Made by a program: the position numbers and the translations under genes
The notes under the pieces: model-generated
What the model was told of the DNA's origin: nothing
Database searches by the model: none
Seen by the model: the letters and a program-made list of their open reading frames with translations, nothing else
NCBI GenBank assembly: GCA_023484185.1
Contig: JAMDBC010000143.1
Span: 350 to 6,767, forward strand
Length of the DNA stretch: 6,418 nt
Source: Chloroflexota bacterium
GTDB taxonomy: Bacteria; Chloroflexota; Anaerolineae; Anaerolineales; Villigracilaceae
Direction of reading: 5' to 3'
Part shown: piece after piece, positions 1 through 5,307 of the stretch
Position numbering within the stretch: the stretch's first letter is position 1
Layout of the letters: each line of letters begins with the position of its first letter

Positions 1-1409
1 CCCGCATTGTTCAACGATCCTGAAAAAGTCTGCTGGGGGGTTAAATCGTCGAACACGCTGCTGCTGCTCGCAAGCACAAAATAGCCACCTGCCAGAATCG
101 TGCCTGTCAGATTTATGGTCGGACTGCCGTCGGTCGCGTACAACTTCCAGCCGGATAAATCTATAGGCTGTGCGCCGGGATTATAGAGTTCAATCCATTC
201 ATCACTGCTGAAGGCAAGAGTAGAAGTAAATGTAGGCGCGAGAGTAAATGTAGCGGTTGGAGGAACCGGCGTGGGAGTAGGAGTAGGCGAATTACCGCTT
301 TTTGGCGTACCCAAAATTGGATTACCATTTGCGTCTTTGCCATTTTTTAATACGCCGTTATTGGTAAACCATGAGCTATCGCTATCCGGCAATAGCCCGA
401 TACGTTCCATGGTGGCGTGAGCAGAAAGATCGCCTGCTGGCCATGATCCCCCATTTGCATTAGCTGTATCAATTAGAACATCATTATTGTCATACAGCAT
501 GAGGGATTCACCGCTATTCGAAAGGGTATTATCACTATATAGTTGATCCGCAACGATGTCGGAGACAGCATCCTCATCTCGTTCCAACAGAAAATAGCCC
601 ATCGCTGGAACAGTGCCATTCAAAGCAATATTAGGCGTTCCATCAGCCGCATTCAATTTCCAGCCTGATAAATTTATAGCCTGACTGCCGGGATTATGAA
701 GTTCGATCCACTCGTGATCCGTGTTAGCGGCGGTGCCTGCCCAGGCAACCTCGCTGATGAGCAGAAGTTGAGTTGACGAGTTCCGAGGATTCGGAATGCC
801 AACAGTGAAGTCAGCGGCGTTGTCATCAGTATCGGTCGCGCCATTGGACTTGCGCAAGGCGGCAGTAGTATTGCTCAGCGTACCGGTCGGGTTGGTACCT
901 TCAAAACAATTGGCACCGCTTCCATACCCTACAAAATCCACCAGGCCGCTCGGGCACGCAACATTCAATATAGTCGAATTATTGACCAGCGCAGCTTTTC
1001 CCGTATCAGTAGCCATATGAATCGAACCAGTTGCATCGGGCGTTGGCAAATCAACACTCCCGCCAGAACCAGCCGCTTCCTGAATCAGGTAATACTTTCC
1101 GGGCTGGATTACGCCTGATAGATCGGTTTTCTGCCAAGTATCTCCAGCGGATGAAGCATATTGCACCGACCAGCCAGTTACATCTACTGACGATGCACTC
1201 GGATTGTACAATTCGATAAAGTCGTTCTTATAGGTCGCGCCTGAATTTCCACCGCCTCCATAGACCTGGCTAATAACGATATGCGTCACGCCTTGTATCT
1301 GCGGCGCGGCGCGGACGGACGCGAGCGTCGGCATGAGAATTTCTGCCAGCAATCCAGCCAGCAAGAATGTGACGAGCAATCCGCGCACGAAGGGTCTAGA
1401 GCGAGTCAT
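1..1409 (-). CDS. Secreted multi-domain lamin-tail-domain (LTD) protein, 3' end beyond the left edge
   Basis: The reading frame is open from ATG at 1409 to the left edge (469 complete residues, no stop). Residues 1-34 look like a signal peptide: Arg at 3, 5 and 9, a hydrophobic core LLVTFLLAGLLAEILM, and a likely cleavage after ASVRA. LTD1 spans about residues 43-205 (VISQVY, FIELYNPS, VTGWSV). LTD2 spans about 215-365 (LLISEVAWAGT, EWIELHNPG, NLSGWKL, GYFLLERDE). A Thr/Pro linker (about 374-397, with PTPTPTP) leads into a third LTD (from about 402: EWIELYNPG, DLSGWKL, GYFVLAS), which is cut by the window. LTDs are Ig-like beta domains, common in exported bacterial proteins and often fused to enzymes; any catalytic part would lie beyond the left edge. 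I chose the ATG because it gives the signal peptide. No Shine-Dalgarno sequence lies at normal distance, and the frame is open upstream to a TAG at 1521-1523 with only a TTG (1496) as another start. The precise role is unknown; extracellular or surface location is inferred. Confidence 0.85.
   Translation of the reverse strand, partial: MTRSRPFVRGLLVTFLLAGLLAEILMPTLASVRAAPQIQGVTHIVISQVYGGGGNSGATYKNDFIELYNPSASSVDVTGWSVQYASSAGDTWQKTDLSGVIQPGKYYLIQEAAGSGGSVDLPTPDATGSIHMATDTGKAALVNNSTILNVACPSGLVDFVGYGSGANCFEGTNPTGTLSNTTAALRKSNGATDTDDNAADFTVGIPNPRNSSTQLLLISEVAWAGTAANTDHEWIELHNPGSQAINLSGWKLNAADGTPNIALNGTVPAMGYFLLERDEDAVSDIVADQLYSDNTLSNSGESLMLYDNNDVLIDTANANGGSWPAGDLSAHATMERIGLLPDSDSSWFTNNGVLKNGKDANGNPILGTPKSGNSPTPTPTPVPPTATFTLAPTFTSTLAFSSDEWIELYNPGAQPIDLSGWKLYATDGSPTINLTGTILAGGYFVLASSSSVFDDLTPQQTFSGSLNNA
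69..206 (-). repeat. Third LTD copy, internal protein/DNA repeat of 582-719
   Basis: This block (46 residues, SDEWIEL... to GYFVLA) aligns without gaps to the block at 582-719 (DHEWIEL... to GYFLLE), with about 29 of 46 residues identical by eye. The similarity is also visible in the DNA, for example around the shared LSGWKL segment. It is best read as domain duplication inside one gene, not as a mobile repeat. Confidence 0.7.
582..719 (-). repeat. Second LTD copy, partner of the repeat at 69-206
   Basis: This is the core of LTD2, from DHEWIELHNPG through NLSGWKL to GYFLLE. It matches the LTD3 core at 69-206 without gaps. LTD1 is clearly more divergent, so LTD2 and LTD3 look like the more recent duplication. 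Confidence 0.7.
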
Positions 1410-1468
1410 TGGGATAATTGCAGCAGGAAGAAAGCGCGCCGCATCTCCTGGTCGGAAAGGTATGGCGC

Positions 1469-1496
1469 ATAATAAAAAAATAGGAGACGCGCTCAA
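1469..1496 (-). promoter_or_regulatory. Possible sigma70-type promoter for the LTD gene
   Basis: On the minus strand TTGAGC (1491-1496) is followed after 16 bases by TATTAT (1469-1474), about 60 bases upstream of the LTD ATG. The match is reasonable, but the spacer and -10 box share the T-tract of the probable spoVS terminator. The T-rich sequence could therefore belong to either element or to both. Confidence 0.35.
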
Positions 1497-1503
1497 ACGT
1501 CCC
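1474..1503 (-). terminator. Probable intrinsic terminator of spoVS
   Basis: On the minus strand GGGACG (1498-1503) can pair with CGTCTC (1484-1489), giving 6 bp including one G-U pair. The loop is 8 nt. CTA and then seven T follow (1474-1480). The element begins 37 bases after the spoVS stop codon. The stem is short, so the call is moderate. Confidence 0.5.
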
Positions 1504-1540
1504 TGTGAAATGGTGCCCGCCTAAAATCTGGAAAGAGGCG

Positions 1541-1801
1541 TTAGCGCGGGGTTACGTTCAGTTTGATGGCCGTGCGGACTTTGTCCTCGATCTGAACGTC
1601 CACAAATTCGGGAACGCAGACCACTTCAATGCCATCGTTCTTGAGATAGCCAGTGGCAAGAGCCAGCGCTTTGATGGCCTGGTTCACGGCCCCGGCGCCG
1701 ATGGCCTGCACTTCCGCATGTTTTTGTTCACGAATGACCCCGGCAATTGCCCCGGCAACGGCAGAGGTGCGGGAGTTGGCGGAAACTTTGATCATGTCCA
1801 T
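1541..1801 (-). CDS. spoVS: Stage V sporulation protein S (SpoVS) family protein
   Basis: This encodes 86 residues, the usual length of the SpoVS family. The protein shows the family pattern throughout: KVSANS near the N-terminus, AGAIAGVIRE (about 16-25), the hallmark QAIGAGAVNQAIKALALA (about 32-49), a central VVCVPEF segment, and RTAIKLNVTPR at the C-terminus. SpoVS proteins are small, Alba-like alpha/beta proteins. In Bacillus, SpoVS affects sporulation and septation. They also occur in non-sporulating lineages such as Thermus and Chloroflexota, where the role is not settled; nucleic-acid binding is suggested by the fold. ATG at 1801 is chosen because GGGAGG sits 5 bases upstream; ATG at 1795 is the alternative and is too close to that site. 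The gene has its own likely promoter and terminator, so it appears monocistronic. It is not functionally tied to the neighbouring nuo operon by anything seen here. Confidence 0.93.
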   Translation of the reverse strand: MDMIKVSANSRTSAVAGAIAGVIREQKHAEVQAIGAGAVNQAIKALALATGYLKNDGIEVVCVPEFVDVQIEDKVRTAIKLNVTPR

Positions 1802-1814
1802 GTGGGCCTCCCAC
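1802..1814 (-). promoter_or_regulatory. spoVS ribosome binding site inside a perfect 5-bp inverted repeat
   Basis: The minus strand reads GTGGG-AGG-CCCAC immediately before the ATG. The Shine-Dalgarno sequence GGGAGG (1807-1812) forms the end of the left arm, the loop and the first base of the right arm. In the mRNA a 5-bp stem with a 3-nt loop would partly hide the site. The sequence match decides the ATG at 1801 as the start. Confidence 0.6.
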
Positions 1815-1842
1815 GCAATATAAAGAGGGGCGTGCTGAAATA

Positions 1843-1871
1843 ATTGTACAGGATTTGGAAACCTAATTCAA
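1843..1871 (-). promoter_or_regulatory. Sigma70-type promoter of spoVS
   Basis: On the minus strand TTGAAT (1866-1871) and TACAAT (1843-1848) are separated by exactly 17 bases. Transcription would begin near 1836, giving a leader of about 35 nt that contains the Shine-Dalgarno sequence. Position, spacing and box quality all fit a housekeeping promoter, and the preceding operon ends with a terminator. Confidence 0.6.
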
Positions 1872-2119
1872 GCAGTATTCTGAGGTGTTTCAACTTCAGA
1901 CATTGCTTTGACATTCGAATTCTTAGCGGTGGATTTTGCTTCAAGCATGGCCTCACCGGCATTTGATTGGAAAGAAAAATTTGTGCCAGTCTGCGAAATT
2001 TGTGGCTAACCATGCAGTCTTTTTTTTGGCACAGTGCGACTACTCTCGGCCCATTCTGTGAACTTCCTGTATCAGTTTCATCTGAATCCCCCGGGTTATA
2101 CTGTATCAATTCTTTTGCC
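1872..2119. other. Intergenic stretch without a confident gene
   Basis: No reading frame here is convincing on either strand. On the minus strand a frame open across the nuoN terminator reads into charged, protein-like sequence (PGDSDETDTGSS, then KFRRLAQ at about 1980). After that the neighbouring frame becomes the more protein-like one and runs to TGA at 1868-1870. This could be a decayed or frameshifted small gene, or chance. A run of eight T on the plus strand lies at 2020-2027. No repeat, RNA gene or insertion sequence is recognisable. Confidence 0.4.
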
Positions 2120-2150
2120 ACAAAAATAGGACGACAGATATCTGCCGTCC
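2120..2150 (-). terminator. Intrinsic terminator of the nuo operon
   Basis: On the minus strand GGACGGCA (2143-2150) pairs with TGTCGTCC (2129-2136) over 8 bp including one G-U pair. The loop is GATATC, which could itself close further. TATTTTT (2122-2128) follows. The hairpin starts 26 bases after the nuoN stop codon. The plus-strand side lacks a T-tract, so termination applies to the nuo direction only. Confidence 0.8.
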
Positions 2151-2176
2151 CATCGTTTAAGCGCAGAGCAAAGGCG

Positions 2177-2692
2177 CTAGAACAACTTCAATAAGGCAGT
2201 GCTCGCCCACGTGAATAAAAATTGCGGGACGAAACTCAGAAGCACCGTCACGATTGCAGCCGCGCCCCAGGTGAGATTGAGCCACGGCTCAGAGACAGCC
2301 TCCGGCTCGCCGTCGCGCATATACATCGTCACGACCACGCGCAGATAGTAGTATGCGGAGATGAGCGATGTCAGCACGCCGATCAGCGCCAGGCCGACGA
2401 ATCCGCCGGACATGACCGCGCGGAAAAGGTAGAATTTCCCGACCAGTCCAAGCGTGGGTGGAAGGCCGATCAGCGAAAGCATGAAGACGGTCATCGCGGC
2501 GGCCAAAGCGGGGTACTTGCGCCCGAGACCTGCGTAATCACTGATGGCGAGACCTTTGCCTTCGGCCTTTTCCATCGCAATGACGATGCCCCACGAACCG
2601 AAGTTGGTGAAAGTATACGCGACAAGGTAGAAGAGTCCCGCCGCGATCGAAACGGGCAAAACATCCTTGTTTCCAAATGGAACGAAGGCCAT
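2177..2692 (-). CDS. nuoN: NADH-quinone oxidoreductase subunit N, C-terminal fragment of split gene
   Basis: This encodes 171 residues covering the last part of NuoN. After MAFVPFGNKD come membrane helices (SIAAGLFYLVAYTFTNFG, AAAMTVFMLSLIGLPPTLG, LIGVLTSLISAYYYLRVVV, and a final helix ending LLKLF). The conserved lysine of LVGKFYLF (residue 86 here, 405 in the repaired protein) appears to correspond to Lys395 of E. coli NuoN. The fragment is separated from the rest of NuoN only by the 47-bp tandem duplication. Its ATG (2690-2692) overlaps the stop of the upstream fragment as TGATG, and no Shine-Dalgarno sequence precedes it, so independent translation would depend on re-initiation. The alternatives are a true pseudogene or an assembly error hiding an intact gene. 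Family identity is certain; whether this piece exists as a separate protein is not. Confidence 0.85.
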   Translation of the reverse strand: MAFVPFGNKDVLPVSIAAGLFYLVAYTFTNFGSWGIVIAMEKAEGKGLAISDYAGLGRKYPALAAAMTVFMLSLIGLPPTLGLVGKFYLFRAVMSGGFVGLALIGVLTSLISAYYYLRVVVTMYMRDGEPEAVSEPWLNLTWGAAAIVTVLLSFVPQFLFTWASTALLKLF

Positions 2693-2774
2693 CAGAATAT
2701 AACCGGCGTGCGCGATGCTCGAATAGGAACGAAGGCCATCAGAATATAACCGGCGTGCGCGATGCTCGAATAGG
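2679..2774. repeat. Perfect 47-bp tandem duplication that breaks nuoN
   Basis: Copy 1 is 2679-2725 and copy 2 is 2726-2772, identical at every base; GG at 2773-2774 continues the period. Because 47 is not a multiple of 3, the second copy is read out of frame and gives a stop at 2692-2694. Deleting one copy leaves an uninterrupted 490-residue NuoN, so this is a recent event or an assembly artefact. GG occurs at both ends of the unit, a possible slippage microhomology. The left boundary lies at a small palindrome, TTCC-AAAT-GGAA (2671-2682). Confidence 0.97.
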
Positions 2775-3696
2775 CCAACATGCGTTTGATGTCAGATTGA
2801 GAAATGGCAAGCATGTTGCCGACGATCATCGTCAAAGCGGCGAGCACAACCAGAACGGGAGTCAGGTCAATGGCAAGCGAAGGCAGCGCTGAACCGAAGA
2901 CGCGCAGTAACGCAGCGAAGCCCGCGATCTTCGCACCGGCAGCCATGAAAGCCGTCACCGGAGTCGGCGCGCCTTGATACACATCGGGAGTCCACATGTG
3001 GAAGGGAACGGCCGCAACCTTGAAGCCGAATCCGACCAGGATGAGCGCCGCCCCAATGGTCAGGAGCAGGTTCGAGGCGCCGCCCTGAGCGAGTCGAAGG
3101 GTTCCGGAAGAGGCGGAAGGAAGAATCCCGGCAAGGGATGTCGTCCCCGTCGCACCAAAGACCAGCGCGATACCGTAGACGACAAATCCGGCAGAGAAAG
3201 CACCGAGCAGGAAATATTTAAGTCCGGCTTCTTCTGATTCCGCCTTGGGACGGGCAAAGGCCGCCAGCACGTAAAGTGGAATGGACAGCAGTTCGAGGCC
3301 GAGGAACACCATGATGAGGTCGGCGGCCTGGGCCATGAGCATCATGCCGATGACACTGAAAAGAAGCAGGGTGTAATACTCGCCGCGTTCGAGGTCCATG
3401 CGTTTGACGTAGCCATAAGCGAGGGCCACGCCCAACATGCCGCTGATCAAAAGAAGTGCATTGATGAAGGTCGAGAAACCATCCAGCACGACCATACTGT
3501 TGAAGCCTGTCATTGGCTCGCGGCCGATCTGTGAAAGCGTAAAGCCAAGGGTAGCTGCAAGACCGAGGGCCGCCAGCAACGCGGTGACGCCTTTGCGTCC
3601 TTTGGGGACGAAGAGGTCCACCAACAGGAGCAAACAGGCCCAGACGATGAGAATGGTAATAGGGAGGATGGTTGAGAAATCTTGAGATTGAGGCAT
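2692..3696 (-). CDS. nuoN: NADH-quinone oxidoreductase subunit N, N-terminal fragment (frameshifted)
   Basis: NuoN is one of the antiporter-like proton-pumping membrane subunits of complex I. This part encodes 334 residues from ATG 3696; a GTG at 3702 would add two. Conserved polar residues of the channel are present: Glu135 in FLGLELLSIPLY, Lys160 in EAGLKYFLLG, Lys226 in GFGFKVAAVPFHMW, and Lys256 in AAGAKIAGF. They appear to match Glu133, Lys158, Lys217 and Lys247 of E. coli NuoN. The motif PDVYQGAPTPVTAFMAAG is typical. After YSSIAHAGYILMAFVP the 47-bp duplication shifts the frame; about 10 aberrant residues (IRASRTPVIF) precede the stop. The fragment lacks the last helices and the later conserved lysine. 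No clear Shine-Dalgarno sequence is seen before either start, because a heptamer array occupies that site. The SGTLRLAQGGA segment (about 198-207) looks like a small in-frame insertion. Confidence 0.88.
   Translation of the reverse strand: MPQSQDFSTILPITILIVWACLLLLVDLFVPKGRKGVTALLAALGLAATLGFTLSQIGREPMTGFNSMVVLDGFSTFINALLLISGMLGVALAYGYVKRMDLERGEYYTLLLFSVIGMMLMAQAADLIMVFLGLELLSIPLYVLAAFARPKAESEEAGLKYFLLGAFSAGFVVYGIALVFGATGTTSLAGILPSASSGTLRLAQGGASNLLLTIGAALILVGFGFKVAAVPFHMWTPDVYQGAPTPVTAFMAAGAKIAGFAALLRVFGSALPSLAIDLTPVLVVLAALTMIVGNMLAISQSDIKRMLAYSSIAHAGYILMAFVPIRASRTPVIF
3083..3101. repeat. REP-like short motif inside nuoN
   Basis: The plus strand reads CCCTGAGCGAGTCGAAGGG, with complementary CCCT/AGGG ends. 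It resembles the dispersed CCCTTCGACAAGCTCAGGG-type elements that I recall being repeated in many bacterial genomes. Here it is translated in frame on the minus strand as TLRLAQG, within a loop before the GFK helix of NuoN. Only one copy is in this window, so its repetitive nature rests on recollection. Confidence 0.45.
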
Positions 3697-3702
3697 AAGC
3701 AC

Positions 3703-3751
3703 TCTGAGCTTTCAGCGTTTAGCAGTTAGCAATTAGCGTTTAGCGGCTAGC
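3703..3751 (-). repeat. Seven-unit GCTNNNN heptamer array between nuoM and nuoN
   Basis: On the minus strand seven consecutive 7-base units each begin with GCT, followed in order by AGCC, AAAC, AATT, AACT, AAAC, GAAA and CAGA. The GCTAA-type consensus is strongest in the middle. The array fills most of the nuoM-nuoN gap and ends directly at the nuoN GTG/ATG region, leaving no room for an ordinary Shine-Dalgarno sequence. Similar heptamer arrays are known from intergenic regions of cyanobacteria and other phyla; function is unknown. Confidence 0.85.
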
Positions 3752-3773
3752 AAAAAGGCAATCGCGAACAGCC

Positions 3774-5285
3774 TTAGGGAATTACCAGCGCGGAGACAAG
3801 TTTCTGAACGGTCGGCGCCATCAAATTGAAGAAAGGCGCGGGATACAGGCCGATCCAGAACATGAGGACCAGCAACGGGACAACGGTGGCAATCTCTCGC
3901 CAACTCAGGTCGCGCAAGGCATGTCCATGCTTCTTGACTTCTTCAACGATGGAGCCTTCAGGTCCGAGGAACATTTTCTGGAACATATAAAGAATGTAAA
4001 CTGCGGCCATGATGACGCCGAGAGCAGAGATGCCCGCGTACCACGGATTGTTGATGGCAGTCGAACCGAACGCGCCAAGCAGAATCGTGAACTCACCGAC
4101 GAAACCGTTCAAGCCGGGCAAGCCCATCGAAGAGAGCGAAGTGATCAGCATGACCGTGCCGTAGATCGGCATGACTTTCCACAGCCCGCCATATACTTTA
4201 AACTCGCGTGTGTGAGTCTGCTCGTAGACCATGCCGACCAGGAGGAACAACGCACCCGTGCTGATTCCATGATTGACCATCTGCAGGATCCCGCCTTCAA
4301 TGCCTTGCACATTGAGAGCGAACAAACCCAACATAACGAAGCCCAGATGACTGACCGAGGAATATGCCACCAGTTTCTTGATGTCGCTTTGAGCGTATGA
4401 GACCGCCGCTCCATAAATGATACCGATGGTAGCAAGCAGTGCGATCCACGGTGCAGCCTGAAGTGAGGCCTGCGGAAATAGCGGAATATTGAAGCGCAGG
4501 AAACCATATGTGCCCATCTTCAACAACACACCCGCCAGAATGATAGAGCCAGCCGTCGGCGCTTCGACGTGGGCATCGGGCAGCCACGAATGCAGAGGCC
4601 ACATCGGAACCTTGATGGCGAAGGCAGCCGCGAAAGCAATGAACAACCAGAATTGAACACCGGCGGGAATATTATGTTGAGCGATCAAATCCGGCACGGA
4701 GAAAGTCCTGCCATAAATGCCGAGCCACAAGATGGCAAGCAGCATCAGGATCGAGCCAGCCATCGTGTACAGGAAAAATTTCACGGCGGCGTAAATGCGG
4801 CGAGGTCCGCCCCAGATACCGATCAGGAAATACATCGGCACGAGCGTGAATTCCCAGAAGATGTAGAACAGGAACAAATCCTGCGCCAGAAACACACCCA
4901 TCATGCCCACTTCGAGCAGCAGGAAGAAGAGCAGGAAATCCTTAACGCGGTCTTCCACAGCTGTCCACATGGAAAGGATCGAGATGGGCGTCAGGAAACC
5001 GGTCAATAAAACCAACAGGATGCTGAGTCCGTCCACGCCGAGGCTGTACTGAATGTTCCAGCCAGCGACGGTAATCCAATCATATTTGGCGACCAGTTGC
5101 AGGTCCGGGTTGGATTGGTTGAACATCGTCAATACCCAAAGGGAGATGCAGAAGGTCAACAATGAAGTGACCAACGCCGTCCAGCGCAGTGCATTTTTCT
5201 TGTCGCTTGGGATGAAGAGCAGGACCAGCACGCCCACCAGCGGGAAGAAAGTCAGAATAGTAAGCGGTTGCAAAAGAAATTCCAT
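3774..5285 (-). CDS. nuoM: NADH-quinone oxidoreductase subunit M (NuoM)
   Basis: NuoM is an antiporter-like proton-translocating subunit of the complex I membrane arm. The protein is 503 residues, normal for the family, and hydrophobic throughout with about 14 helices expected. Key features are visible: Glu145 in FWEFTLVPMYFLIG (apparently Glu144 of E. coli NuoM), Lys225 in AIKVPMWPLHSWLPDAHVEA (apparently Lys234), Lys256 in GVLLKMGTYGF, then SDIKKLVAYSSVSHLGFVM and GLPGLNGFVGEF. The N-terminal stretch SLGVDGLSILLVLLTGFLTP also fits NuoM. ATG at 5285 is supported by GAGGA six bases upstream. The gene follows nuoL after 22 bases and precedes nuoN after a 77-base gap, so the three are probably cotranscribed. 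Nothing appears damaged. Assignment to NuoM rather than NuoL, NuoN or an Mrp antiporter subunit rests on the motifs and gene order. Confidence 0.97.
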   Translation of the reverse strand: MEFLLQPLTILTFFPLVGVLVLLFIPSDKKNALRWTALVTSLLTFCISLWVLTMFNQSNPDLQLVAKYDWITVAGWNIQYSLGVDGLSILLVLLTGFLTPISILSMWTAVEDRVKDFLLFFLLLEVGMMGVFLAQDLFLFYIFWEFTLVPMYFLIGIWGGPRRIYAAVKFFLYTMAGSILMLLAILWLGIYGRTFSVPDLIAQHNIPAGVQFWLFIAFAAAFAIKVPMWPLHSWLPDAHVEAPTAGSIILAGVLLKMGTYGFLRFNIPLFPQASLQAAPWIALLATIGIIYGAAVSYAQSDIKKLVAYSSVSHLGFVMLGLFALNVQGIEGGILQMVNHGISTGALFLLVGMVYEQTHTREFKVYGGLWKVMPIYGTVMLITSLSSMGLPGLNGFVGEFTILLGAFGSTAINNPWYAGISALGVIMAAVYILYMFQKMFLGPEGSIVEEVKKHGHALRDLSWREIATVVPLLVLMFWIGLYPAPFFNLMAPTVQKLVSALVIP

Positions 5286-5291
5286 ATTTAT

Positions 5292-5296
5292 TCCTC
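5292..5296 (-). promoter_or_regulatory. nuoM Shine-Dalgarno sequence
   Basis: GAGGA on the minus strand lies six bases before the nuoM ATG, within the 22-base nuoL-nuoM gap. It supports the chosen start and contrasts with nuoN, which has no clear site. Confidence 0.75.
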
Positions 5297-5307
5297 GTTG
5301 CGGATTC

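Noticed and set aside
1407..1470. Small upstream ORFs before the LTD gene (ATG at 1470 and ATG at 1444, the latter ending ATGA at the LTD start)
   Set aside because: They are 12-24 codons without supporting ribosome binding sites, and the first ATG touches the predicted -10 box. Leader peptides are possible but not supported.
1947..2009. Plus-strand 20-residue ORF ending FVPVCEICG, with a CxxC that looks zinc-binding
   Set aside because: It is too short, has no well-placed Shine-Dalgarno sequence or promoter, and the CxxC stands alone. A chance ORF is the simplest explanation.
1998..2027. Possible plus-strand terminator: T8 run after TGGCTAACCA
   Set aside because: The stem is only about 3-4 bp and no plus-strand gene precedes it.
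1792..2121. 109-residue minus-strand ORF with a GTG start between nuoN and spoVS
   Set aside because: Its last two thirds have non-protein-like composition, it runs through the spoVS promoter, Shine-Dalgarno sequence and start codon, and its GTG has no ribosome binding site. Only its first part is kept, as a low-interest decayed-gene idea.
2222..2749. Long plus-strand ORF (175 codons) opposite nuoN
   Set aside because: It is antisense to NuoN coding sequence, and its His/Arg/Asp/Glu-rich composition is typical of a shadow frame. The same applies to the plus-strand ORFs at 3921-4400, 4569-5009 and 5527-5859.
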